A stretch of DNA of 64,000 nucleotides from assembly GCA_019750135.1 (NCBI GenBank), contig JAIEOV010000083.1, forward strand, positions 1-64,000. The letters run 5' to 3'. This document shows, one piece after another, positions 50,821 through 59,577 of this stretch; position 1 is the stretch's first letter; every line of letters begins with the position of its first letter. Origin of the DNA: Reyranella sp. GTDB lineage: Bacteria; Pseudomonadota; Alphaproteobacteria; Reyranellales; Reyranellaceae. A program made the position numbers and the translations under genes. A model generated the notes under the pieces. It was not told the origin of the DNA. It searched no databases and saw nothing but the letters and a program-made list of their open reading frames with translations.

Positions 50821-52188
50821 TCACTTCCCCCAGCCATACCCCCGCAGATGCGGCAGCGTCCCGCAGGCGGGATCGAACGGCGGATTGCTGAGGTAGTCCT
50901 TGTCGGCCAGCACGTAGGCGCGGCCGGGCGTGCGGCTGACCAGGGCGCTCATCGCCGGCAGCGACCAGTCCTGGGCGAAGAGCTTGTCGGGCCATTCGAG
51001 CAGCGGCAGGTCGCGCGCGCGGATCGCGCCCTCGCGCGTGTCGACCACAGTGCGCATGCGGCCGAGATAATCCGACCACAGGCCGGTCAGCACCACGTCG
51101 GGCACGGCGGCGGCCAGCAGCAGCGCGGTCATGGCCAGCACCAGGCGGCGCGACACCGCAGGCAGGCGCAGGATGGTGAAGACCTCGGGCGGCCGCTGCC
51201 GCCAGGCGACGTGCAGCCACATGCAGACCAGCAGCACCGCCAGCACGATGCCTGCCGCCTGACGCGCGAGATAATGCGCCGGCGGATAGAGGATGGAGTG
51301 CTGGTACACCAGCCGATACCAGGGCGAGAGCGCGAGCGCGGTGGCGGCAATACCGATGATCACCGCCGGGCCGCTGCCGCGCAGCCATGACGGCCGCAGC
51401 AAGGCGACCGCCGCCGAGATCGCGAGTCCGATGACAGGAATGATGAACTGCTGGTTTTGCCAGAAGTCGAAGGACATCGCCCGCACCTTCTGGAAGTGCG
51501 GATGGTTCCAGTAGTCGACGATGGCGACGAGCCCGACGATGGCGGCCGCGACGAACGCTACGGCGGCGACGACCATGAGCCCCCTCACCCAGGGATCGTC
51601 GTCCTGGCGCATCGACCAGACGATGGCGGCGGCGAGGAGCGGGCCGAGATAGACCATCGTCTCGTAGGAACGCACGCAGAGAATCCCGAGCAGGCAGAGC
51701 AGCACGGCGTCGCCGAGGCGCCTTGGCCCTGGGGTCAGCGTCAGCGCCATGACGACGACAGCCGCGGCGAAGGTGGCGTTGTATTCGCCGATGATGAAGA
51801 AGCTGGTCGGTAGATAGACCGCGGCGACTACGGCGATGACGATGCCGAGCAGCACGGCGTCGTGTTTCACGCGCGCCAGCGCCAGATGGTAGAGGCCGGT
51901 CGGCAGGCCGAACAGCGCCGCCGAATAGACCATCGCCAGCAGCCTGGTGTCGCGCACGCCGAGCTCGCTCAGCAGCAGCAGCGGAAGCTGCGTCACCCAG
52001 TCGACGTGGGCGCGCGCGGTGTAGAAGTCGTGGACCTGGCCGAGGTCGAGGATGTTCGCCATGAAGGGCGAGCCGTCCCAGAACAGGCCGCGGCAGGCGA
52101 TCGTGGCATTGATCGCCAGCGCCCACAGCAGCAGCACGACGCTGCGGTAGGCAGCCGGCGGCGGCGCGGCGGCGGGCGCGCTAGTCAC
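50821..52188 (-). CDS. Polytopic membrane protein, copy 2 of a tandem pair
   Basis: The 455-residue protein has about twelve hydrophobic helices. Shared motifs with its neighbour are SFFIIGEYNATFA, ETMVYLGPLL, FDFWQNQQFI and LARQAAGIVLAVL. The C-terminal 70 residues form a soluble tail. The layout resembles membrane glycosyltransferases (GT-C-like) or polysaccharide-linked proteins, but no catalytic motif is clear. It starts at GTG 52188, overlapping the upstream copy by 8 nt, so the two are probably made together. Confidence 0.7.
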   Translation of the reverse strand: MTSAPAAAPPPAAYRSVVLLLWALAINATIACRGLFWDGSPFMANILDLGQVHDFYTARAHVDWVTQLPLLLLSELGVRDTRLLAMVYSAALFGLPTGLYHLALARVKHDAVLLGIVIAVVAAVYLPTSFFIIGEYNATFAAAVVVMALTLTPGPRRLGDAVLLCLLGILCVRSYETMVYLGPLLAAAIVWSMRQDDDPWVRGLMVVAAVAFVAAAIVGLVAIVDYWNHPHFQKVRAMSFDFWQNQQFIIPVIGLAISAAVALLRPSWLRGSGPAVIIGIAATALALSPWYRLVYQHSILYPPAHYLARQAAGIVLAVLLVCMWLHVAWRQRPPEVFTILRLPAVSRRLVLAMTALLLAAAVPDVVLTGLWSDYLGRMRTVVDTREGAIRARDLPLLEWPDKLFAQDWSLPAMSALVSRTPGRAYVLADKDYLSNPPFDPACGTLPHLRGYGWGK

Positions 52189-53530
52189 GCCACGTGTACT
52201 TGCCCAGCGGATAGGGATCCGCCGGCGGGAAGGGCTGCCAGGACTTGAAATCGCGGGGCGGCGCGATGATGCCGTCGCCGCGCTTGGCGCGCAGCGCCAG
52301 GCTCTGGCTGGGCAGGATCCAGGCCTCGACCAGCAGGTCGTAGGGATGGCGCGACAACGGCGAGTCCTCGAAGGCGATCACGCCGTCCTTGGACAGGACC
52401 TCTTTGCGCACGACGTCGAGGTACGACGACCAGGTCCGCGTCAGGTAGATGTCGGAGGGCAGGATCGCCAGCACGACCACGACGGCAAAGGTGAGGAAGC
52501 GGCGCGCCGCCTCGGGCGTGCGCAGCGTGGCGAAGACGGCGAGCTTGTCCTTGAGGAGCGAGCCGTAGAACCAGATGAACAGCACGATGCTGACGATGAC
52601 CATGCCGGCGGCCTGGCGCGCCACGTACTGGGACTTGGCGAGCGGCCGGACCAGCGTGTCGCTGAGCGCCAGCAGCGGCGACAGCGCCAGGATCGCCAGC
52701 AGGACGCAGGCCCAGCGATAGGGCTTGCCGGCGAGGAGGTCGCGCGGCCTGATGAGGCCCCAGACGACGACCACCAGCGCGGCGGCCAGCGCCAGGTCGA
52801 ACTGCAGGTTCTGCCAGAAGTTGGTGGCGGTCTCGATCGTCTCGTCGAGATGCTCGACCGACCACGGCTTGACCAGGGAGCGGATGGCGACGGCCATGCC
52901 GCCGATGAAGCCGACCGTGGACATGAGGTAGAGCGTGGTCGGTCCCCAGCGGCGCTGCGGCATCCGCCACACCGTGTGCAGGACCATCAGCGTCAGCAGC
53001 GGGCCGAGATAGATCATCGCCTCGTAGGTGCGCGCCGCCAGCAGGCTGATCACGGCGAGGAACAGGCCGTCGAGGAGAGTGAGCTCGCGCGCCGTCACCA
53101 GCCGCACGGCGACGCAGATGGCGATCGCATAGGCCGTGTTGTATTCTCCGACGATGAAGAAGGACGTCGTCATGAACACCACGCCGATGGCGGCGATCAC
53201 CGCGGCCAGCAGCACCGGGTCGTCCTTCACCCGCACCAGGGCGAGCGTATAGAGCGCGGTCGGCAGCGCGAACAGGCCGATCGACAGCAGCCGTGCAAGG
53301 AGATGCAGGTCGGTGATGCCGAGGAAGACGGCGGTCATGATCGGCGCCTGGCCGACCACCATGGCGTAGAGGCGCGGGGCGTAGAAGTCGAAGAACCACT
53401 CCCGCCGCGCGATCTGCACGAGGAAGGCGGAGCCGTCGACGAATAGGCCGCGGCTCTCCCAGCTATGCCACAGGGCCAGGGCCCAAATCAGGCCGATCGT
53501 CGTGCGGTAAGCGACTGTCGTTGTTGGCAT
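52181..53530 (-). CDS. Polytopic membrane protein, copy 1 of a tandem pair
   Basis: The 449-residue product is paralogous to the downstream gene. Both have SFFI(I/V)GEYN, YLGPLL, FWQN and (V/L)ARQAAG in the same order across about twelve helices. The N-terminus MPTTTVAYRTTIGLIWALAL gives the first helix. ATG 53530 is used because longer frames extend into non-coding sequence. The two genes are followed divergently by a methyltransferase gene (106 bp away). Possibly a cell-surface glycan enzyme; this is inferred from topology. Confidence 0.7.
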   Translation of the reverse strand: MPTTTVAYRTTIGLIWALALWHSWESRGLFVDGSAFLVQIARREWFFDFYAPRLYAMVVGQAPIMTAVFLGITDLHLLARLLSIGLFALPTALYTLALVRVKDDPVLLAAVIAAIGVVFMTTSFFIVGEYNTAYAIAICVAVRLVTARELTLLDGLFLAVISLLAARTYEAMIYLGPLLTLMVLHTVWRMPQRRWGPTTLYLMSTVGFIGGMAVAIRSLVKPWSVEHLDETIETATNFWQNLQFDLALAAALVVVVWGLIRPRDLLAGKPYRWACVLLAILALSPLLALSDTLVRPLAKSQYVARQAAGMVIVSIVLFIWFYGSLLKDKLAVFATLRTPEAARRFLTFAVVVVLAILPSDIYLTRTWSSYLDVVRKEVLSKDGVIAFEDSPLSRHPYDLLVEAWILPSQSLALRAKRGDGIIAPPRDFKSWQPFPPADPYPLGKYTWRD

Positions 53531-53636
53531 TTGCACGCGTTCGGCGTCTACCCGAGGCCTGCCCCCCGTGCAAGCGCTCCCGGCTTGCAGCGTCGAAAGA
53601 GCGCTGTTAGCAAGGCCTTCAATGCAAGGATCCACG

Positions 53637-54446
53637 ATGCTCAGTTGGGAAAAGATCGACGCCATTCCGGGCTGGTTCATGTTCCAGTCCTACTGCGTCT
53701 GGCGCGCCCTGCTCGACCAGCAGGCCCGGATCACGGGCGACCTGTTCGAGATCGGCGTGTGGCGCGGCCGCTCGGCGTCGGTGCTCGCCTCCTATCGCAA
53801 GGGTGGCGAGAAGCTCTATCTCTGCGACCTCCGACTCGACCAGCCGGCGGTCGAGCGCGCCATCCGCTCGGTCGGCGTGGAGCCCGCCAACATCGTGCCG
53901 CTGTCGGGGCCGTCGGCCGACCTGCCGGCCAAGCTCGACCTGCAGGCCATGCACCAGACGGTGCGCTGGTTCCACATCGACGGCGAGCATACCGGCACCG
54001 CGGTCTATCGCGAGCTCGAGCTCGCCAACCGCATCGTCAACAACGACGGCATCGTGGTGATCGACGACTTCTTCTCGCCGCGCTACCCGGCCAACACGAC
54101 CGAGGTGATCCGCTATCTCGAGAAGAACCCGTTCCACTTCCGCCTGCTCGCGGTCGGCTTCAACAAGGGCTATCTCTGCCGGCCCGAGAGCTTGCCGCGC
54201 TACATGGACTTCATGGCCTCGGGCATGAGCCGCACGCTCACCGGCTACGGCGCCAAGACGACGATCTTCAAGACCACCGGGCCGTGGGACACCGACGCCG
54301 TCGGCATCACCGACTTCGTCGACGATGCCGGCCCGATCGCCGGCCCCGACAACGAGCCGCAACGCTGGCACATGATGCGCACGCGGCATGTGTGGGGACC
54401 GGTGCGTCACCTGCAGAACGGCTGGCGGATGCTGCGCGGGCGTTAA
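53637..54446 (+). CDS. Class I SAM-dependent methyltransferase
   Basis: The 269-residue protein has motif I TGDLFEIGVWRGRSASVLAS (residues 34-53) and an acidic D in LYLCDLRLDQP, then VRWFHIDGEHTGTAVYREL and IVVIDDFFSPRYP, the layout of Methyltransf_24-type enzymes that act on sugars or other small molecules. ATG 53637 has AAGGA 6 nt upstream. The upstream divergent genes encode large membrane proteins that may share a surface-glycan pathway. Confidence 0.8.
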   Translation: MLSWEKIDAIPGWFMFQSYCVWRALLDQQARITGDLFEIGVWRGRSASVLASYRKGGEKLYLCDLRLDQPAVERAIRSVGVEPANIVPLSGPSADLPAKLDLQAMHQTVRWFHIDGEHTGTAVYRELELANRIVNNDGIVVIDDFFSPRYPANTTEVIRYLEKNPFHFRLLAVGFNKGYLCRPESLPRYMDFMASGMSRTLTGYGAKTTIFKTTGPWDTDAVGITDFVDDAGPIAGPDNEPQRWHMMRTRHVWGPVRHLQNGWRMLRGR

Positions 54447-54448
54447 TC

Positions 54449-54507
54449 GGGAGCGCGGGCCTCCGGCCCGCATCATGATCATGAGCGGGCCGGAGGCCCG
54501 CGCTCCC
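54449..54507. repeat. Intergenic palindrome, family 2, with CATCATGATCATGAG loop
   Basis: Arms GGGAGCGCGGGCCTCCGG... (54449-54470) and their exact complement (54486-54507) give a 22-bp stem around the 15-nt loop CATCATGATCATGAG. The arm sequence recurs without the loop at 58094-58126, and the loop recurs at 50771. It sits between two convergent genes. Confidence 0.85.
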
Positions 54508-54509
54508 AA

Positions 54510-55511
54510 TCAAGCCGCCTTCGCGATCTTCAGCTGATCGTCGAGATCGTCGGCGATGAAGTTGCGCACGACCTCGTCGAGATCCTTGTCGGTCTCGAAG
54601 CCGAGCGAGCGGGCGCGCTTCGAGTCGATGCCCTGGGGCCAGCCGTCGCAGATCTTCTGGATCGCGGGATCGTTCTGCCAGGTCACCTTGCCGACCTTGC
54701 GGTTGCCGGCATGGCGGCCGACCGCCTGCTCGAGTTCCTTGGCCGTGACGTTGATGCCGTTCAGCAGCAGCGTGCGGCCCGGGCCGAAGGCGTCGGGCGC
54801 GAGGTCGTGCAGGCGCACGAAGGCGTCGACCGTCTTGCGCGGGCTCAGCACCACCATGATGGTCTCGGGCGTCACCGGGCAGACGACGTCGATGCCGGTC
54901 AGCGGCTCGCGCACCACCGAGGAGGCCCAGGTCGAGGCCGCCTTGTTGGGCAGGCCGGTGCGCACGCAGATCGTCGGCAGCCGTACCGAGGTGCCGCGCA
55001 AGAATCCCTTGCGGGTGTAGTCGCGGATCAGGAACTCGCCGATCGACTTCTGCGCGCCGTAGGAGGTCTGCGGCGTCAGCGCCGTGTCGTCGGTCACGGC
55101 CGGCGGCAGGTCGCCGCCGAACGCCGCCAGCGAACTGGTGAAGACCACGCGCGGGTTGGTGCCGAGGGCGCGGCAGGCCTCCAGCACGTTGCGCGTGCCG
55201 TCGAGGTTGACGCGGTAGCCGAGATCGAAATCGGCTTCCGCGCCGGCGCTGACCACGGCGGCGAAATGGAACACCGTGGCGGCGCCCTGCACGATCGACT
55301 GCACCGTGGCGAAATTGGCGATGTCGCCGGCCAGGGCCTTGACCCGCGGATCGTCGAGGCCCGGGCCGCTCGCCTTGCCGACGTCGAACAGCACGAGTTC
55401 GCTCACCCGCTCGGGCTTGCCCGCGGGGCCGGCGATGCCGCCCTCCTGCAGCAGGCGCCGCGCCAGCTTCTTGCCCAGGAATCCTCCGCCGCCGGTGATC
55501 ACCACCTTCAT
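54510..55511 (-). CDS. NAD-dependent epimerase/dehydratase, DenD-like
   Basis: The 333-residue SDR-type enzyme starts MKVVITGGGGFLGKKLARRL with the GGxGFLG dinucleotide site. The catalytic region is VVFTSSLAAFGG (Ser) and the YxxxK motif SYGAQKSIGEFLI. The stretch TICVRTGLPNKAASTWASSV and REPLTGIDVVCP matches D-erythronate dehydrogenase (DenD) relatives, which oxidise four-carbon sugar acids at C2. No other erythronate genes are here, so DenD is the best match but the substrate is not proven. Confidence 0.78.
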   Translation of the reverse strand: MKVVITGGGGFLGKKLARRLLQEGGIAGPAGKPERVSELVLFDVGKASGPGLDDPRVKALAGDIANFATVQSIVQGAATVFHFAAVVSAGAEADFDLGYRVNLDGTRNVLEACRALGTNPRVVFTSSLAAFGGDLPPAVTDDTALTPQTSYGAQKSIGEFLIRDYTRKGFLRGTSVRLPTICVRTGLPNKAASTWASSVVREPLTGIDVVCPVTPETIMVVLSPRKTVDAFVRLHDLAPDAFGPGRTLLLNGINVTAKELEQAVGRHAGNRKVGKVTWQNDPAIQKICDGWPQGIDSKRARSLGFETDKDLDEVVRNFIADDLDDQLKIAKAA

Positions 55512-55580
55512 GTCGTTTCCGCCCTTGTGTCCAATGGTCCTCTGGAAACGAAAGTGTGCACAGATCGGCCTTCACAGTCT

Positions 55581-57398
55581 ATGTTGGCCGCAATGGCGGG
55601 AAGCAGCGATATCTTCGTCTTCAAGGATGCCCTCATCATCCTGGGCACCGCCGCCGTCGTGGCCCCCGTGGTCCACCGCCTGAAAATCAGCCCCGTCCTG
55701 GGTTTTTTCGCTGTCGGCGCGGCACTGGGGCCGCACGGGCTCGGCCGGCTGGCCGACTATTCGCGGGCGATCGATTGGCTCACCGTGACCGGCGAGAAGC
55801 AGATCGCCTTCATCGCCGACTTAGGCATCGTCTTCCTGCTGTTCTTCATCGGCCTGGAACTGTCGATGCGGCGCCTGCTCACCATGCGCCGCCTGGTGTT
55901 CGGGCTGGGCGGACTGCAGGGCCTGCTGACGACGGTGGTGATCAGCTTCGGCGCGCTGTGGTACGGCCAGCCGCCGGCCGCCGCCTTGATCATCGGCGCC
56001 TGCCTGGCGCTCAGCTCGACCGCCCTGGTCATGGAGGTGCTGTCCGGCCAGCGCCGCATGATGTCGACCACCGGCCGCACCAGCTTCGCCATCCTGCTCG
56101 CCCAGGACCTCGCCGTGGTGCCGCTGCTGTTCCTGATCGGGGCGCTGGGCAGCGCCGCCGATTCGACGTCGGTGGCCCAGGGCGTGATCATCGCCCTGGT
56201 CGAGGCCGCGATCGCCATCGCCGTGATCGCCGTGGTCGGCCGGCTGGTGCTGAAGCCGCTGTTCAAGCTGGCCGCCGGCACCGACAATCCCGAGTTCTTC
56301 ATGGCCGCCACATTGCTGATCGCCGTCGGCTCGGGCGTGATCGCTGCCTATGCCGGCCTGTCGATGGCGCTGGGCGCCTTCATCGCCGGCCTGTTGCTGG
56401 CCGAGACCGAGTACCGCCGCGCCGTCGAGGCCATGATCGATCCCTTTCGCGGCCTGCTGCTCGGCGTGTTCTTCTTCTCGGTCGGCATGCATATCGATCT
56501 CGGCTTCATCTGGCGCGAGCCGCTGCTGGTGCTGGGCGGCTTCCTGGCGATGATGGTGGTGAAGTCAGTGCTGCTGGCACCGCTCAGCCGCGCCTTCGGC
56601 GTGCCGTGGGGCGCCAGCGTCGAGACGGGGTTGCTCCTGGCGCCGGGCGGCGAGTTCGCCTTCATCGGCATCGGCCTTGCCGTGCACTTCAGCCTGGTCG
56701 CCGCCGACGTGTCGGCGGGCATCCTTGCGGTGGTGTCGCTCAGCATGGCGACCGTGCCGTTCATCGCCCTGTTTGCCCGGCGGGTCGGCCATTATTTTGC
56801 CCGCGAAGCGTCATCCGATCCCCTGTTCACCGTGCTACCGCCCGAGGACCATGCCAAGCGCGTCATCGTCGTCGGCCACGGCCGGGTCGGCCAGCTCGTC
56901 TGCGGCCTGCTCGAGGAGCACAACGTCCCCTACATCGCCGCCGACCGCGACACCGCGCTGGTCGCGCGCTGGCGCGCGCTCGGCCGACCGATCTACTACG
57001 GCGACGCGTCCAACCCGCTGTTCCTGCAGCGCTGCGGCATCGACGAGGCGACGGGCGTGATCGTCACCCTCGACACCTCGGCGGTCGACGACGTGGTGCG
57101 CGCGGTGCGGGCGCGCCGGCCCGACGTGATGATCGTGGCGCGCGCGCACGATGCACAGCACGCGCGCCATCTCTACACGCTCAAGGTCACCGACACCGTG
57201 CCCGAGACCATCGAGGCGAGCCTGCAGCTGGCCGAATCGGCGCTGGTCGAGCTCGGCGTGCCGATGGGCCTGGTGATCGCCTCGATCCACGAGCGGCGCG
57301 AGACGGTGCGCCGCGAGTTGCAGGCGGCGGCCGGCACGACCTCGTCGGTCACCGAGCAGATCCGCCAAGCACGGCGCGACCGTTCGCTGAAGTCATGA
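55581..57398 (+). CDS. Kef-type monovalent cation:proton antiporter (CPA2) with RCK domain
   Basis: The 605-residue protein has about twelve helices in the first 390 residues, including LGFFAVGAALGPHGLG, LGIVFLLFFIGLELSM and the carrier core LSSTALVMEVL and FAILLAQDLAVVPLL. The C-terminal TrkA-N domain starts RVIVVGHGRVGQLVCGLL, a nucleotide-binding regulator. KefB/KefC relatives release potassium with thiol-stress ligands. The start could also be ATG 55593, four codons later; neither has a strong ribosome site. The gene diverges from the DenD-like gene by 69 bp. Confidence 0.87.
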   Translation: MLAAMAGSSDIFVFKDALIILGTAAVVAPVVHRLKISPVLGFFAVGAALGPHGLGRLADYSRAIDWLTVTGEKQIAFIADLGIVFLLFFIGLELSMRRLLTMRRLVFGLGGLQGLLTTVVISFGALWYGQPPAAALIIGACLALSSTALVMEVLSGQRRMMSTTGRTSFAILLAQDLAVVPLLFLIGALGSAADSTSVAQGVIIALVEAAIAIAVIAVVGRLVLKPLFKLAAGTDNPEFFMAATLLIAVGSGVIAAYAGLSMALGAFIAGLLLAETEYRRAVEAMIDPFRGLLLGVFFFSVGMHIDLGFIWREPLLVLGGFLAMMVVKSVLLAPLSRAFGVPWGASVETGLLLAPGGEFAFIGIGLAVHFSLVAADVSAGILAVVSLSMATVPFIALFARRVGHYFAREASSDPLFTVLPPEDHAKRVIVVGHGRVGQLVCGLLEEHNVPYIAADRDTALVARWRALGRPIYYGDASNPLFLQRCGIDEATGVIVTLDTSAVDDVVRAVRARRPDVMIVARAHDAQHARHLYTLKVTDTVPETIEASLQLAESALVELGVPMGLVIASIHERRETVRRELQAAAGTTSSVTEQIRQARRDRSLKS

Positions 57399-57405
57399 GG
57401 ACATC

Positions 57406-58095
57406 TTGAAGATCATCAGCTGGAACCTGCTCCGACTGACCGGCGCCGCCGTCGAGGACGTGGCCACCCTGGCCCGGCACGAGAAGCCCGACGTGCTGCT
57501 GATGCAGGAGGCGACCAAGGAGATGGAGACGTTGCCGTCGCTGCTCGGCGGGCACTTCCATCGCCTGTCGTGGCTCGGCCGCATCCATGGCCTGGCGGTG
57601 TGGAGCCCGCATCGCTTCGCCGTGCCGCGCGCGCTGTCGCTGCCGGCCTCGCGCCTGCCCGGCCGCCTGCCGCGACGGCGGGCGCAGATCGTGCAGGTCG
57701 GCGAGATGACCTTCGCCAACGTCCATCTCAGCCACGGCCAGCTGCTCAATCGTCGCCAGCTCGCGCGCATCGCCGCCGCGCTGCGCGGCAAGCCGTCGGC
57801 CATCATCGGCGACTACAACATTGTCGGGCCCGTGATCCTGCCGGGCTTCACCGACGTCGGCCCGCGCGAGCCGACGCACTATGCCAGCAATGTCGTGCCC
57901 TTCCGGCTCGACCGCTGCCTGGTGCACGGCCTCACCTGCCGCACCGCCGATGCGCTGGCCTTCGGCCCGTCCGACCACCGGCCGATCCGGCTCGAGCTGG
58001 GCTTCGTCGAAGGCTGGGGGCTGGAGAGCGGGCTCAGGGCCAAGCCCGAGCACCGCTGGATCCGGCGCGACCGGCTGGGCAGGCTGTATCGGTAA
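57406..58095 (+). CDS. Endonuclease/exonuclease/phosphatase-family protein
   Basis: The 229-residue protein starts at TTG 57406 with GAGG 6 nt upstream. It has the EEP fold motifs: KIISWNLLRL (first strand), DVLLMQEATKE (metal-binding Glu), FANVHLSHGQL, IIGDYNIVGP and the final SDHRPIRLEL (catalytic Asp-His). Members cleave nucleic acids or phosphodiesters. The gene is 7 nt after the antiporter and may be co-transcribed. Its stop overlaps an intergenic palindrome. Confidence 0.85.
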   Translation: MKIISWNLLRLTGAAVEDVATLARHEKPDVLLMQEATKEMETLPSLLGGHFHRLSWLGRIHGLAVWSPHRFAVPRALSLPASRLPGRLPRRRAQIVQVGEMTFANVHLSHGQLLNRRQLARIAAALRGKPSAIIGDYNIVGPVILPGFTDVGPREPTHYASNVVPFRLDRCLVHGLTCRTADALAFGPSDHRPIRLELGFVEGWGLESGLRAKPEHRWIRRDRLGRLYR

Positions 58096-58126
58096 GGGAG
58101 CGCGGGCCTCCGGCCCGCGCTCCCTT
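58094..58126. repeat. Short palindrome, family 2, in convergent 3' ends
   Basis: AAGGGAGCGCGGGCC-TCC-GGCCCGCGCTCCCTT is a perfect 15-bp stem with a 3-nt loop. Its arms equal the start of the 54449 palindrome. It covers the stop of the EEP gene and touches the stop of cardiolipin synthase (58125), so it may end both convergent transcripts. Confidence 0.85.
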
Positions 58127-59543
58127 AAAGATAAGGCTGCAGTAACCTCGCCGCGCTGTTGCGCAGGCGGATCGGCAGCGGGTCGCCGTCGAGCTCGGCG
58201 AGCGTGAGCCGCCGCGCATTGGGGGCGATGGCGGCGATCTTGGCCGCGAAGTCGGCGTCGTGCAGCTCGACATTGAGCTCGAAGTTCAGGCGGAAGCTGC
58301 GGGTATCCCAGTTGGCGCTGCCGATCAGCGACCACACGCCGTCGATCACCATCAGCTTGGAATGATCGAACGGCGCGCCGGTCAGCCAGATGCGGCAGCC
58401 GGCCTCGATCAGCGGCCTGAGCGGAATGCGCCGCGCCCAATCGAGCAGCGCGTGGTTGGAATGGTCGGGCAGCACGATCTCGACCGTGACGCCGCGCAGC
58501 GCCGCCAGGCCCAGCGCCATGGTCAGCGGCTCGGGCGGCAGGAAGTAGGGCGTGACGATGCGCACCGACTTGTGGGCGCACGAGATGGCGTGAAGCGCCA
58601 CGTACTCGATCTGCTCCATATCCTCGTCGGGGCCAGAGGTGACGACGCGCGCCGTCACCGGACCCGCCTTGTGGAGCGGCGGGAACCATTTCTCGGTCAG
58701 CAATGTCTCGCCGGTCGTATAGAGCCAATCATCGGCGAACGCATCGGTGAGCTGCTCGACGATCGGCCCCTCGAGCTCGAAGTGCGTGTCGTGCACGACG
58801 AAGGGCGGCTCGTCGGCAGCGATGTTCTCGGCGCCGATGTTGATGCCGCCGGTGAAGCCGATGCGGCCGTCGACCACCAGCACCTTGCGATGGTTGCGCA
58901 GGTTCACGAACGGCATGCGCCAGGGGAAATACGAATGCAGGAAGCGCGCGACCGGCACGCCGGCCTGGTGCAGGCGATTGTAGGTGCCCGACCAGAAATA
59001 GCCGCTGCCAACTCCGTCGATCAGCACCCGCACTTCGACGCCGCGGCGCTGCGCCTCGGTCAGCGCGTGGTGGAAGGCCTCGCCCGCCTTGTCGGCGCGG
59101 AAGATGTAGCTCGCCAAGCCGACGCTCTTCTCCGCCGCGGCAATCGCCGCCAGCATGCGCGGATAGGCCTGATCGCCGCTGTGCAGGACTTTCACGCTAT
59201 TGCCGGGCTCGCAGGGCAGGCCGGTCAGGCGGCCGATGGCGAACTCGAGCGGCGTCAGCGGATCGTCGAGGGCGGCTTCGGCCAGCGTCTCCTCGGCGAT
59301 CGCCATGGGCAGGCGCTGGCGGCGCAGCCGCTGGGCGCGGCGCTTGACGCGGTTGATGCCCATCGTGACGTAGAGCAGCGCGCCCAGGAATGGCGACAGC
59401 CAGGCGATGCCGATCCACGACACCGAGGCCGGCACGTTGCGCTTGTAAAGCAGCACGTGGACGGTAACGAGGGCGGCGATGACGACATGCGCCATCACCG
59501 CCACCGGACCGATCAATGTGGGCAGACCGAGGTCGAGGAACAC
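58125..59543 (-). CDS. Cardiolipin synthase (phospholipase D family)
   Basis: The 472-residue membrane enzyme has two N-terminal helices (residues 8-55) and two PLD HKD motifs: LRNHRKVLVVDGRIGFTGG (about 215) and FDHSKLMVIDGVWSLIGSAN (about 400). Cls joins two phosphatidylglycerols, or uses phosphatidylethanolamine, to make cardiolipin. The GTG start at 59543 gives the short N-terminus seen in ClsA-type proteins. It is followed by the palindrome at 58094-58126. Which Cls isoform it is cannot be told. Confidence 0.9.
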   Translation of the reverse strand: MFLDLGLPTLIGPVAVMAHVVIAALVTVHVLLYKRNVPASVSWIGIAWLSPFLGALLYVTMGINRVKRRAQRLRRQRLPMAIAEETLAEAALDDPLTPLEFAIGRLTGLPCEPGNSVKVLHSGDQAYPRMLAAIAAAEKSVGLASYIFRADKAGEAFHHALTEAQRRGVEVRVLIDGVGSGYFWSGTYNRLHQAGVPVARFLHSYFPWRMPFVNLRNHRKVLVVDGRIGFTGGINIGAENIAADEPPFVVHDTHFELEGPIVEQLTDAFADDWLYTTGETLLTEKWFPPLHKAGPVTARVVTSGPDEDMEQIEYVALHAISCAHKSVRIVTPYFLPPEPLTMALGLAALRGVTVEIVLPDHSNHALLDWARRIPLRPLIEAGCRIWLTGAPFDHSKLMVIDGVWSLIGSANWDTRSFRLNFELNVELHDADFAAKIAAIAPNARRLTLAELDGDPLPIRLRNSAARLLQPYL

Positions 59544-59577
59544 GCCGTGGGTATAGCAGGTTCCTCGCCTGCAGCGA

